Shown here: one piece after another, positions 15,726 through 24,324 of the stretch
How the letters are laid out: each line of letters begins with the position of its first letter
How positions within the stretch are numbered: the first letter of the stretch is position 1
From: Congregibacter brevis
GTDB lineage: Bacteria; Pseudomonadota; Gammaproteobacteria; Pseudomonadales; Halieaceae
Reading direction: 5' to 3'
Assembly (NCBI RefSeq): GCF_045689245.1
Contig: NZ_CP136865.1
Location: 1,798,001-1,862,000, forward strand
DNA length: 64,000 bases
Program-made: the position numbers and the translations under genes
The notes under the pieces: generated by a model
Seen by the model: the letters and a program-made list of their open reading frames with translations, nothing else
What the model was told of the DNA's origin: nothing
The model's database searches: none

Positions 15726-16592
15726 GTGATTAAAAAATTGATAGCAGTAGGCGCGGCAGCAATTCTCGGCTCAGCGGCACAAGCAGGCGTAATCGCCTAC
15801 AACGATTTCTCAGACGTGTCTGGTTGGCAGCTAAACAACCGTGCCGCAGGCGCGAACCCTAACGAGGAAAACGTCTTGAGATTAACCGATGGTCTTGGTC
15901 AGGCCAGCAGTGCTTTTTACAAGAGCACAATTTCTCTGAAGAACGAGACATCTTTTAGTTCAGCCTTTGATTTTCAGATCACTAGGCCTATGGGTATTAG
16001 CGATATCGATGGACAGGGGGCAGATGGAATTGTGTTTGTCGTGCAAACGGCAAGCAACAAAGCGGGCGGGACGGGAGGCTCTATTGGTTACGGCGGTTTG
16101 GGCAATAGTGTGGGTATAGAATTCGATACCTGGTCGAATGGTATGAATAGGACCTATAACGATAAAGATGGAAATCACGTGGGAATCAACATCGACGGCA
16201 GTGTGAAGTCTGTTGTTCAGACGAACGTTAAGACCCGAATGAATAACTCCGAGATATGGAGCGCTTGGGTCGACTATGACGGTAAGAATGATCTACTGGA
16301 GGTGCGACTAGCCGAGGATGGCGTGCGAAGTAGTGAAGCCCTGTTGAGCCTAAAAATTGATTTGGAAGACATATTGGAAGGCTCCGATGCCTACGTAGGT
16401 TTTACCTCCGGTACCGGCGCGGCGGGTGGCGTTCACGATATTCTGAGCCTTGATTTTCGTGATGATTTCGCCCCCATTCGCAGCTCAGCGCGGATCAGTT
16501 CGGCGCAGGTTCCCGTCCCCGGAAGCCTCCCTTTGCTTGGCATGGGGCTTTGCGGCCTGGTAGCAATGCGCAAGAAAATGCGCCTTGATTGA
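15726..16592 (+). CDS. L-type lectin-domain protein with PEP-CTERM sorting tail
   Basis: Exported 288-residue protein: signal peptide (about 1-20, ending SAAQAG), then a legume-lectin-like beta-sandwich (about 25-250) with GADGIVFVVQTASN, VGIEFDTWSNG and DYVGFT-type strands, and a C-terminal PEP-CTERM signal of VPVPGSLPLLGMGL, hydrophobic helix and MRKKMR. Such tails are cut by exosortase (EpsH/XrtA-type), giving surface or secreted, often polysaccharide-associated proteins. No exosortase is in this window. The lectin domain suggests glycan binding. GTG start with AAGAGGT upstream. The CRP-type site upstream points to control by carbon status. Confidence 0.88.
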   Translation: MIKKLIAVGAAAILGSAAQAGVIAYNDFSDVSGWQLNNRAAGANPNEENVLRLTDGLGQASSAFYKSTISLKNETSFSSAFDFQITRPMGISDIDGQGADGIVFVVQTASNKAGGTGGSIGYGGLGNSVGIEFDTWSNGMNRTYNDKDGNHVGINIDGSVKSVVQTNVKTRMNNSEIWSAWVDYDGKNDLLEVRLAEDGVRSSEALLSLKIDLEDILEGSDAYVGFTSGTGAAGGVHDILSLDFRDDFAPIRSSARISSAQVPVPGSLPLLGMGLCGLVAMRKKMRLD

Positions 16593-16688
16593 TAAGACTC
16601 TAGTTACAACAGCGGTTTGTGGATGCGAGAGGCAACAGGTACTAGGATAGGAGGCTACAACTACGAGTAAATGAAAGGATAGTGAACC

Positions 16689-18128
16689 ATGGGTTTAACG
16701 TTTTCCTCGCTTCGCCTTCACGCCGCTGACTTCAAGAAGGACTCCCAAACTCAAGCCGTTTTTCGAAGCTACTCGTTATCAGCCGGCCTCTGCTTTGTCG
16801 CCCTCACACTGCTTGGGATGCCTTTGAGCACTCAAGCGGCAGAGAGCACTCAAGGCGCCTATGTTGCGCCTATGCAATCATCATTCGTTCCTGAGGAGCG
16901 GGTTCTCAGTCATAGAGAGCAAGCTCCTTTGGTGCGTGGTTGGCTCGAGAAACGTGTTAGGACAGTGCTCCCGGAGGTGATGCGCCGCGAAGGCATCGAT
17001 ATGTGGATTGTCGTATCCCGGGAGTACAACGATGATCCGGTGTTCCGCTCTCTTGCTCCCTTCGAGACTTACTCTTCCCGGCGCCGCACGATTCTCGTTT
17101 TCCACGACAGGGGAGAGGAGCTAGGTGTAGAAACACTCTCCGTAGGCCGATTCAATTATCAAAACCTGTATACGGTGGTGCCGACGCACAATGAAGAGCA
17201 GTTTGAAGGCCTTCGTGCCTTAGTAGAGGAGCGAAATCCTCGCAAGATAGGTATCAATATGTCCGAACGCTGGAACCACGCGGATGGTTTGACAGCGGTG
17301 CAGCGCGATTCGCTCTTTGAGGCTCTTGACGGATACACCGACCGTATTGTCAGTGCTGAGATGCTGGTGGTGGGGTGGTTAGAGACACGACTCCCCGAGG
17401 AAACAGATGCTTACCATCACATCATGCGGGTAGCCCACTCGGTGATCGGTAGGGCATTTTCCAATGAGGTGATTGTGCCCGGCGTTACCACCGCGAATGA
17501 CGTTCGCTGGTGGATGCGTCAAACCGTTGCCGAATACGGTCTGGGTGGATGGTTTCATCCCTCGGTAGGTATTCAAAGACAGGGTCGTGAAGGGCGCTTC
17601 AGCGGCGACGAAGTTATCCAGCGAGGCGACATGCTCTGGACCGACTTTGGAATCATGTATCTGGGTTTTGCCACCGACACTCAGCACAATGCCTATGTGC
17701 TTCGTGTAGGGGAGGTCGAGCCACCTGCGGGTTTGCAGGCAGGACTCGAAGCAGCCATGCGTCTCCAGGACATTACGCGAGAAGAGTCCCGGGTGGGCCG
17801 CAGCGGCAATGACGCCCTGGCTGCCTCTCTTGCCAAAGCCAAGAAAGAGCGTTTGGATGCCACTATCTACTGGCACTCTATTGGCTATCACGGCCATGCG
17901 GCCGGCGTTCCTCTCGGTATGACCGATTATCAGGGCGGCGTACCTGTGCGCGGTGATCTCGAGTTTCGCGCCAACACCTGGCATTCCGTGGAACTCAATG
18001 TCGTGAAGTCTGTGCCCGAATGGGGCAACCAGCCGGTGAAGTTCTCAATGGAGGAGGATGCTGTGCTGACTGAGAATGGTTGGGAGTGGGCGCTCGGTCG
18101 TCAGGAGTCCTTTCACCTTATCCGCTAA
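16689..18128 (+). CDS. Secreted M24 metallopeptidase (Xaa-Pro aminopeptidase-like)
   Basis: Creatinase/pita-bread-fold peptidase. An N-terminal creatinase domain (about 85-230) precedes the catalytic domain, whose five metal ligands can be followed: Asp in MLWTDFGIMY, Asp in ATDTQHNAY, His in GYHGHAAGVPLG, Glu in WHSVELNVV and Glu in FSMEEDAVL. A signal peptide with a long basic n-region (hydrophobic stretch about 30-48, cleavage near TQAAES) makes it extracytoplasmic, unlike cytoplasmic PepP. It probably removes N-terminal residues from proline-containing peptides. The start has AAAGGA 9 nt upstream. It is followed, 123 nt on, by the first Asp-box protein gene, with which it may act. Confidence 0.88.
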   Translation: MGLTFSSLRLHAADFKKDSQTQAVFRSYSLSAGLCFVALTLLGMPLSTQAAESTQGAYVAPMQSSFVPEERVLSHREQAPLVRGWLEKRVRTVLPEVMRREGIDMWIVVSREYNDDPVFRSLAPFETYSSRRRTILVFHDRGEELGVETLSVGRFNYQNLYTVVPTHNEEQFEGLRALVEERNPRKIGINMSERWNHADGLTAVQRDSLFEALDGYTDRIVSAEMLVVGWLETRLPEETDAYHHIMRVAHSVIGRAFSNEVIVPGVTTANDVRWWMRQTVAEYGLGGWFHPSVGIQRQGREGRFSGDEVIQRGDMLWTDFGIMYLGFATDTQHNAYVLRVGEVEPPAGLQAGLEAAMRLQDITREESRVGRSGNDALAASLAKAKKERLDATIYWHSIGYHGHAAGVPLGMTDYQGGVPVRGDLEFRANTWHSVELNVVKSVPEWGNQPVKFSMEEDAVLTENGWEWALGRQESFHLIR

Positions 18129-18251
18129 CAGCTGTGGATGTGTCAACATTCCCCCAATAACGCTGCCGCGTTCTCACAGGTTTGTGCTCCTACTGTGATT
18201 GCACTACGGTATCGCTACTTTTTCAAACAAAGACACGAGTGGTAATCCATT

Positions 18252-21200
18252 GTGAAGATAACCCAGAAGATTCTCTTGGCCGTTTTGCTTCCTCTAAGTG
18301 CGCTGCTGCCAATTCAGAGCTTCGCCGCTGACGCCTATGACACAGAACTCTTTAATGCCATGGAGTACCGCTTGGTGGGTCCCTACCGGGGCGGGCGATC
18401 AGGCACGGTGGTGGGCGTACCCGGTGACCGAGACACCTACTATTTTGGCTCCGTAGGAGGCGGTGTCTGGAAAACCGGTGACGGCGGTAACACCTGGGAG
18501 AACATCTCTGACGGTTTCTTTGGCGGTTCCGTGGGTTCTGTGGCTGTCTCGGAATCCGACCCCAATGTAATTTATGTCGGGCTTGGGGAAAAAACCATCC
18601 GCGGCAACGTGTCGTCAAACTTTGGAGTATGGAAGTCCACGGATGCAGGAAAAAACTGGATTTTCCTTGGCCTAAAAGACACGCGCCACATCGGTCGAGT
18701 ACGTGTTCACCCTACGAATCCTGATATCGTTTATGTCGCCGCTATGGGAGATCTATGGCAGTCCAGTGATCAGCGAGGCGTCTACAAGAGCATTGATGGT
18801 GGTGAAACCTGGGAGCGCATACTGTTCGTTAACGAAGACGCGGGCGCCGTTGATTTAACTTTCGATCCGGGCAACCCACGCATTCTCTACGCAAGCACCT
18901 GGAACGTTCACCGTACTCCCTACAGTCTATCCAGCGGCGGTCCGGGCTCGGACTTATGGAAGAGCAGCGACTCCGGAAAAACCTGGAAGAAGCTCACGGA
19001 TTTGCCGAATATGCCCGCCGCGCCGCGGGGCATTATTGGCGTGACCGTGTCTCCGGTGAATACGGATCGCGTGTGGGCGATTATCGAAGCTGAGGACGGC
19101 GGCGTTTTTCGCTCCGACGATGCGGGTGAGAGCTGGGAAAAAGTAAACAGCGATCGAGCTCTCCGCTCTCGGGCTTGGTACTACAGCCGAATCATTGCGG
19201 ACAGCCAAGACGAGAATAAGGTGTACGTGATGAACGTCTCCTACGCGACGTCGACCGATGGTGGTAAAACCTTTGGGCTGCGCCGCGCGCCCCATGGTGA
19301 TCATCACGATCTCTGGATTGATCCCTACGACAACGATCGTATGATCATCGCTGACGACGGTGGCGCTCAAATCTCCACAGACGCTGGAGACAGTTGGACG
19401 ACTTACTACAACCAACCTACCGCGCAGTTCTATCGCATCGCGACGGATGATCATTTTCCTTACCGTATTTACGGCGCCCAACAGGACAACAGTTCCGTTC
19501 GTATTCCTCATCGTACTGATGGCGTAGCGATTACTGAGAATGACTGGGAGGAGACTACGGGGGGGGAAAGCGCCTATCACGCTGTCGATCCGGATGATAA
19601 TGACATCGTCTACGGAGGTACCTACAAGGGCTATATGTACCGCGGTAACCACAGGAACAATCAGCGGAGGGCGATCAACCCCTGGCCGCTAAATCCTGCA
19701 GGCTCCGGTGTTGAAGTCATGAAGTACCGGTTTAACTGGAACTTCCCTACCTTTTTCTCCCACCACGACTCGGACAAGCTCTATGCGTTTTCCCATCGCG
19801 TGCATGTTTCTACCAATGAGGGGCAGAGCTGGCAGGTGATAAGCCCGGATCTTACCCGCGCCATTCCCGAGACGCTGGTGTCATCGGGTGGGCCAATTAC
19901 CCAAGACAATACCGGCGTAGAGTTTTACGCGAACATTCTCACGGCTAACGAGAGTCCCTATGAAGAGGGAGTTCTTTGGACGGGGTCTGACGATGGGCTC
20001 ATTCATGTTACTCGCGATGGCGGCGAGAACTGGGCTGATGTGACGCCGCCAAAAGCGCCAAAGATGATCATGTGGAATTCTATTGATATCCACCCATCAC
20101 AGGCGGGAGGTGCATATATCGCCGGTACGATGTACAAGTCGGGAGATTTTGCACCCTACCTTTACAAGACCAGTAACTACGGCAAGAGCTGGACCAAGAT
20201 CACCAAAGGCATCGAGCCGCTGCACTTTACGCGCGTGTTGCGTGCGGATCCAGATCGCGAGGGCCTGCTTTATGCAGGCACAGAGTACGGTATGTACATG
20301 TCCTTCGATGACGGGAAGGCATGGCAGCCTTTCCAGCTGAATCTACCTGAAGTGCCTATCACTGATCTGCAGGTGCGCGATCGAAACCTCATCGTTGCGA
20401 CTCAGGGCCGAAGCTTCTGGATCATCGATGATCTCTCGCCATTGCATCAGCTTAACGACGACGTTGCCGATGCATCCATGTATCTCTTTGAGCCGAAGCC
20501 CAGTTATCGAATCCACCAGGGTGGTCGCGGTAAGCGTGACCCTCTGCTAGAGGGCGAAAACCATCCGGCGGGGGTGATGCTGTACTTCTACCTGAACGAG
20601 GCCCTAGGTGAGTCTGACGTAGCAAGTCTGGAGTTTATGGAGAGCGACGGCTCTATCATTAAGCGATTTTCGACAGACGTAGGCGATGAAGACAAGGCGC
20701 TAAAGCTGGATGCTAAGGAAGGTGCGAATCTGTTTGTTTGGGATATGCGCTATCCCGATGCAGTGTCCTTTGATGGGCTGATTCTCTACTCCGCAAACAC
20801 AAAGGGGCCGAAGGCGGTTCCCGGCAACTACACGGCCAGGTTGACGCTTAACGGTCAAAGCATGGATCGTGAGTTTGAGATTCTTAAGGACCCCAGGGTG
20901 CTTAGCTCCATAGCGGACCTTCAGGCGCAGTTCGATTTCCTAATTGATGTGCGAGACAAACTGTCTCAGGCGAATCAGGCAGTTATCGACATCCGAATAT
21001 TACGGACTGACCTTGAGTACCTTAAGGGTAAGCTCGAAGGAGACAGCGCTGCCGTAGAGTCTATTCTCAGCGCGGTGGCTTCGCTGGATGACGCCATGAC
21101 GGTGATAGAAAACAACATCCACGAGACTCGCAACGAGGCCTACCAGGATCCCCTTAACTTTGGTATCAAGTTGAACAATCGTCTTGCCTATCTGGGGACC

Positions 21201-21377
21201 CATGCATCCGCGGGCGACTATCGCCCCACGGATGAGGCTGTTGCCTACAAGAAGGTGGTCTCCGAGCAGATCGACAACGAACTTGCGGCTCTTGAATCAC
21301 TGCTGAGTGACCAGTTGCCAAAAATCAACGCGATGGTAGCAAAGGAGAGCATTGAGGTGCTCTCCGCGCCGCTGTAG
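18252..21377 (+). CDS. Large secreted Asp-box (VPS10/sortilin-like) protein, copy 1
   Basis: A 1,041-residue exported protein with signal peptide (1-26, ending QSFAAD), a beta-propeller region of about 650 residues and a helical C-terminal part (about 880-1030). Eleven Asp-box motifs are readable, among them TGDGGNTW, STDAGKNW, SIDGGETW, SSDSGKTW, SDDAGESW, STDGGKTF, STNEGQSW and TRDGGENW. This architecture belongs to the BNR/VPS10-like group often annotated as glycosyl hydrolase; no sialidase FRIP motif is seen, so enzymatic activity is not supported. It most resembles copy 3 (MEYRLVGPYRGGRS versus MEWRNIGPNRGGRS). GTG start. It follows the M24 peptidase gene, suggesting a role in peptide use. 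Confidence 0.85.
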   Translation: MKITQKILLAVLLPLSALLPIQSFAADAYDTELFNAMEYRLVGPYRGGRSGTVVGVPGDRDTYYFGSVGGGVWKTGDGGNTWENISDGFFGGSVGSVAVSESDPNVIYVGLGEKTIRGNVSSNFGVWKSTDAGKNWIFLGLKDTRHIGRVRVHPTNPDIVYVAAMGDLWQSSDQRGVYKSIDGGETWERILFVNEDAGAVDLTFDPGNPRILYASTWNVHRTPYSLSSGGPGSDLWKSSDSGKTWKKLTDLPNMPAAPRGIIGVTVSPVNTDRVWAIIEAEDGGVFRSDDAGESWEKVNSDRALRSRAWYYSRIIADSQDENKVYVMNVSYATSTDGGKTFGLRRAPHGDHHDLWIDPYDNDRMIIADDGGAQISTDAGDSWTTYYNQPTAQFYRIATDDHFPYRIYGAQQDNSSVRIPHRTDGVAITENDWEETTGGESAYHAVDPDDNDIVYGGTYKGYMYRGNHRNNQRRAINPWPLNPAGSGVEVMKYRFNWNFPTFFSHHDSDKLYAFSHRVHVSTNEGQSWQVISPDLTRAIPETLVSSGGPITQDNTGVEFYANILTANESPYEEGVLWTGSDDGLIHVTRDGGENWADVTPPKAPKMIMWNSIDIHPSQAGGAYIAGTMYKSGDFAPYLYKTSNYGKSWTKITKGIEPLHFTRVLRADPDREGLLYAGTEYGMYMSFDDGKAWQPFQLNLPEVPITDLQVRDRNLIVATQGRSFWIIDDLSPLHQLNDDVADASMYLFEPKPSYRIHQGGRGKRDPLLEGENHPAGVMLYFYLNEALGESDVASLEFMESDGSIIKRFSTDVGDEDKALKLDAKEGANLFVWDMRYPDAVSFDGLILYSANTKGPKAVPGNYTARLTLNGQSMDREFEILKDPRVLSSIADLQAQFDFLIDVRDKLSQANQAVIDIRILRTDLEYLKGKLEGDSAAVESILSAVASLDDAMTVIENNIHETRNEAYQDPLNFGIKLNNRLAYLGTHASAGDYRPTDEAVAYKKVVSEQIDNELAALESLLSDQLPKINAMVAKESIEVLSAPL

Positions 21378-21475
21378 GCCATTTACACTGCATGTAAAGG
21401 TCACGGCGATCAAGGGATCGATCTATAGAAAGGTAGTAGTGATCGGGCGTCAGGAAAAACCCGGTTGCGTCTCAG

Positions 21476-23101
21476 TTATTCGTAGCGAATCGTCCCGCCA
21501 GCAAGGGGCGGCGTGAGTGCTGGTGTTCGAATTGCCTGAAGTCGCTGTTCAAGGGCATAGGCAAGTCCGATGAGTCGGGGCTCTCCAAAGGCTGTTCCCA
21601 TGAATGATAGGGTGATGGGCATACCTCTACCGGTAAACCCGATGGGCAGTATGAGGTCTGGCAGTCCCGAAAGATTGGCCAAAATTACCGGCGAACCCCC
21701 AGAGCCAGGCTCAGAGATGCCAGCGGGGCGCTCGATAAGTTCAGCGGGGGTGCTCGATGTGGGGTACACAATCGCGTCCAGTGAATGGCTGCTCATGAGA
21801 CCCTCGATAGTCTGAGTGATCAACGGCAGCGCGTGTGCTTTTACTGCCTCGTATTCAAAGCCATCCAATCCCGAAGCTTCTACCTCCAGTTGCATAAGCG
21901 ACCAGCGACTGGGGTTTGGACCGACGCCATCCAGTCGTGGCGCGTTCAGCGTCATTGCCCGACTGATGAGCTCTTCCAGATCCTTTGGATACTCATCGTC
22001 CAGCGTGCTCAGGTAATCCGCAATTTGGGCTTTGAATTCCGGGTAGCGAATTGCTCTATAGAACTTACCCCGCGACTCCAAAAGCCAATCAGGAAGCTCT
22101 ACATCAACGATCTCAGCGCCCGCATCGCGCATGGATTGCAATGCAGATTCGACTAACCAATCAACCTCTCCATCGACGCCCATGAACACCCGCGCCACGC
22201 CAATACGCGCTCCCTTTAATGAGTCAGGATCCAGGAACTGGCTGTAGTCAGTGTGGGACTTGCCTGCGCTTTTGCTCGTCGAATCATCTGCAGGGTCGAC
22301 GCCTGTCATCACCCCGAGAGATAGAGCCAGATCAGTAACACTTCGGGTCATGGGCCCGACGGTGTCAAAGGACAATGCTAGCGGTACAACACCATCGCGA
22401 CTAAGGAGGCCATGGGTAGTCTTTAGGCCCACAATGCCATTGGCAGAGGACGGTCCTCGCACGGAGCCTCCCGTGTCTGTGCCAAGCCCCATGCTGGCAA
22501 AGCCCGCGGCTATTGCGGCGCCGGTACCGCCAGAGGAGCCTGAGGGAGTGCGGCCCAAGTGATGCGGGTTAGCGATGACGCCCCCCAAAGAATTCATTGC
22601 GCCTCCAGATGCAAATTCACTTAAATTCAATTTGGCGAGAATGATCGCTCCAGCGTCGCGAAGTTTCTGAACAACAAAGGCATCGTCTGGCGGGAGGCTC
22701 CCTGCCAGCATAAAGGAGCCCGCCGTTGTCGGCATATCGCCGGTATCCAGATTGTCTTTGATAACAACAGGAATGCCATGGAGTGGTGATCGTCGTCCTT
22801 GCGCCTCCCTCTCAATATCAAGCTCTCGCGCACGCTCCAGAGCATTGGGGTTTAGCAACATCACGGTGTTCAGGGTTGGGCCCTGTTGGTCGTAGGCCGT
22901 TATTCGGTCGAGGTAAAGCCGGGTGAGTTGCTCAGAGCTCAATACCCCAGCATCCATCGCTGCATTGAGTTCGCTGATGTTGGCGCTTGTGAGTTCTAAC
23001 TCTGCTGTTTCGCCCGCTGTGCAAGCGCCAAGCAAGGCAATGAATACGAGGTAATGGAAAGAGCTTCGCTGCACGAGCCGAATGTGTCGTATATCTAGCA
23101 T
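21476..23101 (-). CDS. Amidase-signature family amidase, lipoprotein
   Basis: Ser-cisSer-Lys hydrolase: catalytic Lys in GIPVVIKDNLDTGD, cis-Ser in GSSGGTGAAIAAG and nucleophile Ser in GTDTGGSVRGPSS. It hydrolyses amide bonds, as in peptide amides or acyl amides; the exact substrate is unknown. Start ATG 23101 has GCAGG about 9 nt upstream and gives MLDIRHIRLVQ, then a hydrophobic stretch with lipobox LLGAC; an earlier TTG (23125) would add eight residues. It converges with copy 1 of the Asp-box genes and is followed upstream on the same strand by an aspartoacylase-like gene (66 nt), a possible operon for periplasmic amide hydrolysis. Confidence 0.9.
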   Translation of the reverse strand: MLDIRHIRLVQRSSFHYLVFIALLGACTAGETAELELTSANISELNAAMDAGVLSSEQLTRLYLDRITAYDQQGPTLNTVMLLNPNALERARELDIEREAQGRRSPLHGIPVVIKDNLDTGDMPTTAGSFMLAGSLPPDDAFVVQKLRDAGAIILAKLNLSEFASGGAMNSLGGVIANPHHLGRTPSGSSGGTGAAIAAGFASMGLGTDTGGSVRGPSSANGIVGLKTTHGLLSRDGVVPLALSFDTVGPMTRSVTDLALSLGVMTGVDPADDSTSKSAGKSHTDYSQFLDPDSLKGARIGVARVFMGVDGEVDWLVESALQSMRDAGAEIVDVELPDWLLESRGKFYRAIRYPEFKAQIADYLSTLDDEYPKDLEELISRAMTLNAPRLDGVGPNPSRWSLMQLEVEASGLDGFEYEAVKAHALPLITQTIEGLMSSHSLDAIVYPTSSTPAELIERPAGISEPGSGGSPVILANLSGLPDLILPIGFTGRGMPITLSFMGTAFGEPRLIGLAYALEQRLQAIRTPALTPPLAGGTIRYE

Positions 23102-23167
23102 GAAGAGTCGCCTGCTGATGTTCAAAGTGTATGTATCAATGGGGCTTGAGACTTAAGTGCCGCAGTT

Positions 23168-24232
23168 CTAATCTACAGCGTCCTCAGGGCCCTGAATTTT
23201 ACTGAGCATGGCGACGGGCTCACCTTTGCTTACGGGTGGGGTACTGATGACGTAGTTCACCATGCCCGAGAACGGCGCACGAATCTTGGTAACTTCATTT
23301 CCAAAGAAGTCCAACAGGACACCGAGAATGGCTCCTTCGGTCACGGTGTAACCGTCTTTCGTGAACGGCTTGAAGATTCCGGATTCCGGACTCTTAACTA
23401 CCTGAAAGTCACTGAGCCAGGTGATGCCCTGGTTAGGGATTTCATCGCCGGAGATCATGCTCAAATGGCGGAGTACATTCCACACACCTTGTTGCGCGAG
23501 ACCGGACCAGTAAGGGTCATTGGAGCCAGACTGCCCCGTTTCCGTGGTGATGGCGGGTATCCCTCGTACCAAGGCTGTTAGGTCGGTGAACAAAGAGGGG
23601 CCCGTCGCAGTTTGCGGACCCGTATCGATAACAATATGGTCAAGTCCGAACGCCACTGCCATTTCCCGAATCTTCTTATCAAACGCTTTGTTTCCGGTCA
23701 CCGGCATATAGACATAGGGGCGTAAGGCTTCGTTGCCGTCACCACTGTGCAGGTCAATGAGATAGTCGGCCTGATCGATCACTTCAGTCGTGATCTTGTG
23801 GGCAATGCGCTGGCTAAGACTGCCCTGGGGATCGCCCGGGAACATACGATTCAGGTTCTCCCCGTCCACAGGACTGTAGTAAATCGTGCGTCCTAAGAAG
23901 GAGGGCATATTCGCGACGTGCACCATGATTACGGTTCCCCGTAACTCACCGGGGTCTATCTCGGATCGGATCGCCTGGAGTGCGGTGATGGGTGGGTACT
24001 CGTAGCCGTGTACACCCGCAAGTAGCGCAAGCACAGGCCCTTCGCTAGATCCGTGAGCAATGGTGACCGGTATCCTACTGCCTTCATCAATGCCCTCGGG
24101 AATCTCCAGAAAACCTGACACCAGTGTTCCTCGCGAGGCGTGGATGTCGCCGACAGAAAATTCTTCGGCACCTGCCCAGATAGACATCGAGAGTGTGGTA
24201 AGCAGCGACAAAACCGCGCAGAGCTTTTTCAT
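23168..24232 (-). CDS. Secreted succinylglutamate desuccinylase/aspartoacylase-like M14 protein
   Basis: Zinc carboxypeptidase-fold deacylase. Ligands are visible in AGVHGYEYPP (His-x-x-Glu) and DYLIDLHSGDGNEALRPY (His), with ENLNRMFPG as the family substrate loop. A C-terminal barrel-like region (about 270-350, ILGVLLDFFGNEVTKIRAPF) resembles biotinyl/lipoyl-like folds found in this subfamily. The signal peptide (MKKLCAVLSLLTTLSMSIWA) places it outside the cytoplasm, where it may remove acyl or N-terminal groups. I started at ATG 24232 directly before this signal; an upstream in-frame start (24292) has no such logic. Same strand as, and between, the amidase and Asp-box copy 2 genes. Confidence 0.87.
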   Translation of the reverse strand: MKKLCAVLSLLTTLSMSIWAGAEEFSVGDIHASRGTLVSGFLEIPEGIDEGSRIPVTIAHGSSEGPVLALLAGVHGYEYPPITALQAIRSEIDPGELRGTVIMVHVANMPSFLGRTIYYSPVDGENLNRMFPGDPQGSLSQRIAHKITTEVIDQADYLIDLHSGDGNEALRPYVYMPVTGNKAFDKKIREMAVAFGLDHIVIDTGPQTATGPSLFTDLTALVRGIPAITTETGQSGSNDPYWSGLAQQGVWNVLRHLSMISGDEIPNQGITWLSDFQVVKSPESGIFKPFTKDGYTVTEGAILGVLLDFFGNEVTKIRAPFSGMVNYVISTPPVSKGEPVAMLSKIQGPEDAVD

Positions 24233-24324
24233 AGTGTGTCCATTCTGCAAAGAAAGGGGGGCGAGCCCCGAACAGCGAGTATAGACGCACAAGCACCGGA
24301 GCGCGGGATTGTCCGGTTGTTCCT

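Noticed and set aside
21381..21397. Palindrome TTTACA-ctgca-TGTAAA between convergent genes
   Set aside because: A/T-rich stem without a T-tract on either strand; too weak for a terminator, and no regulator site is known for it.
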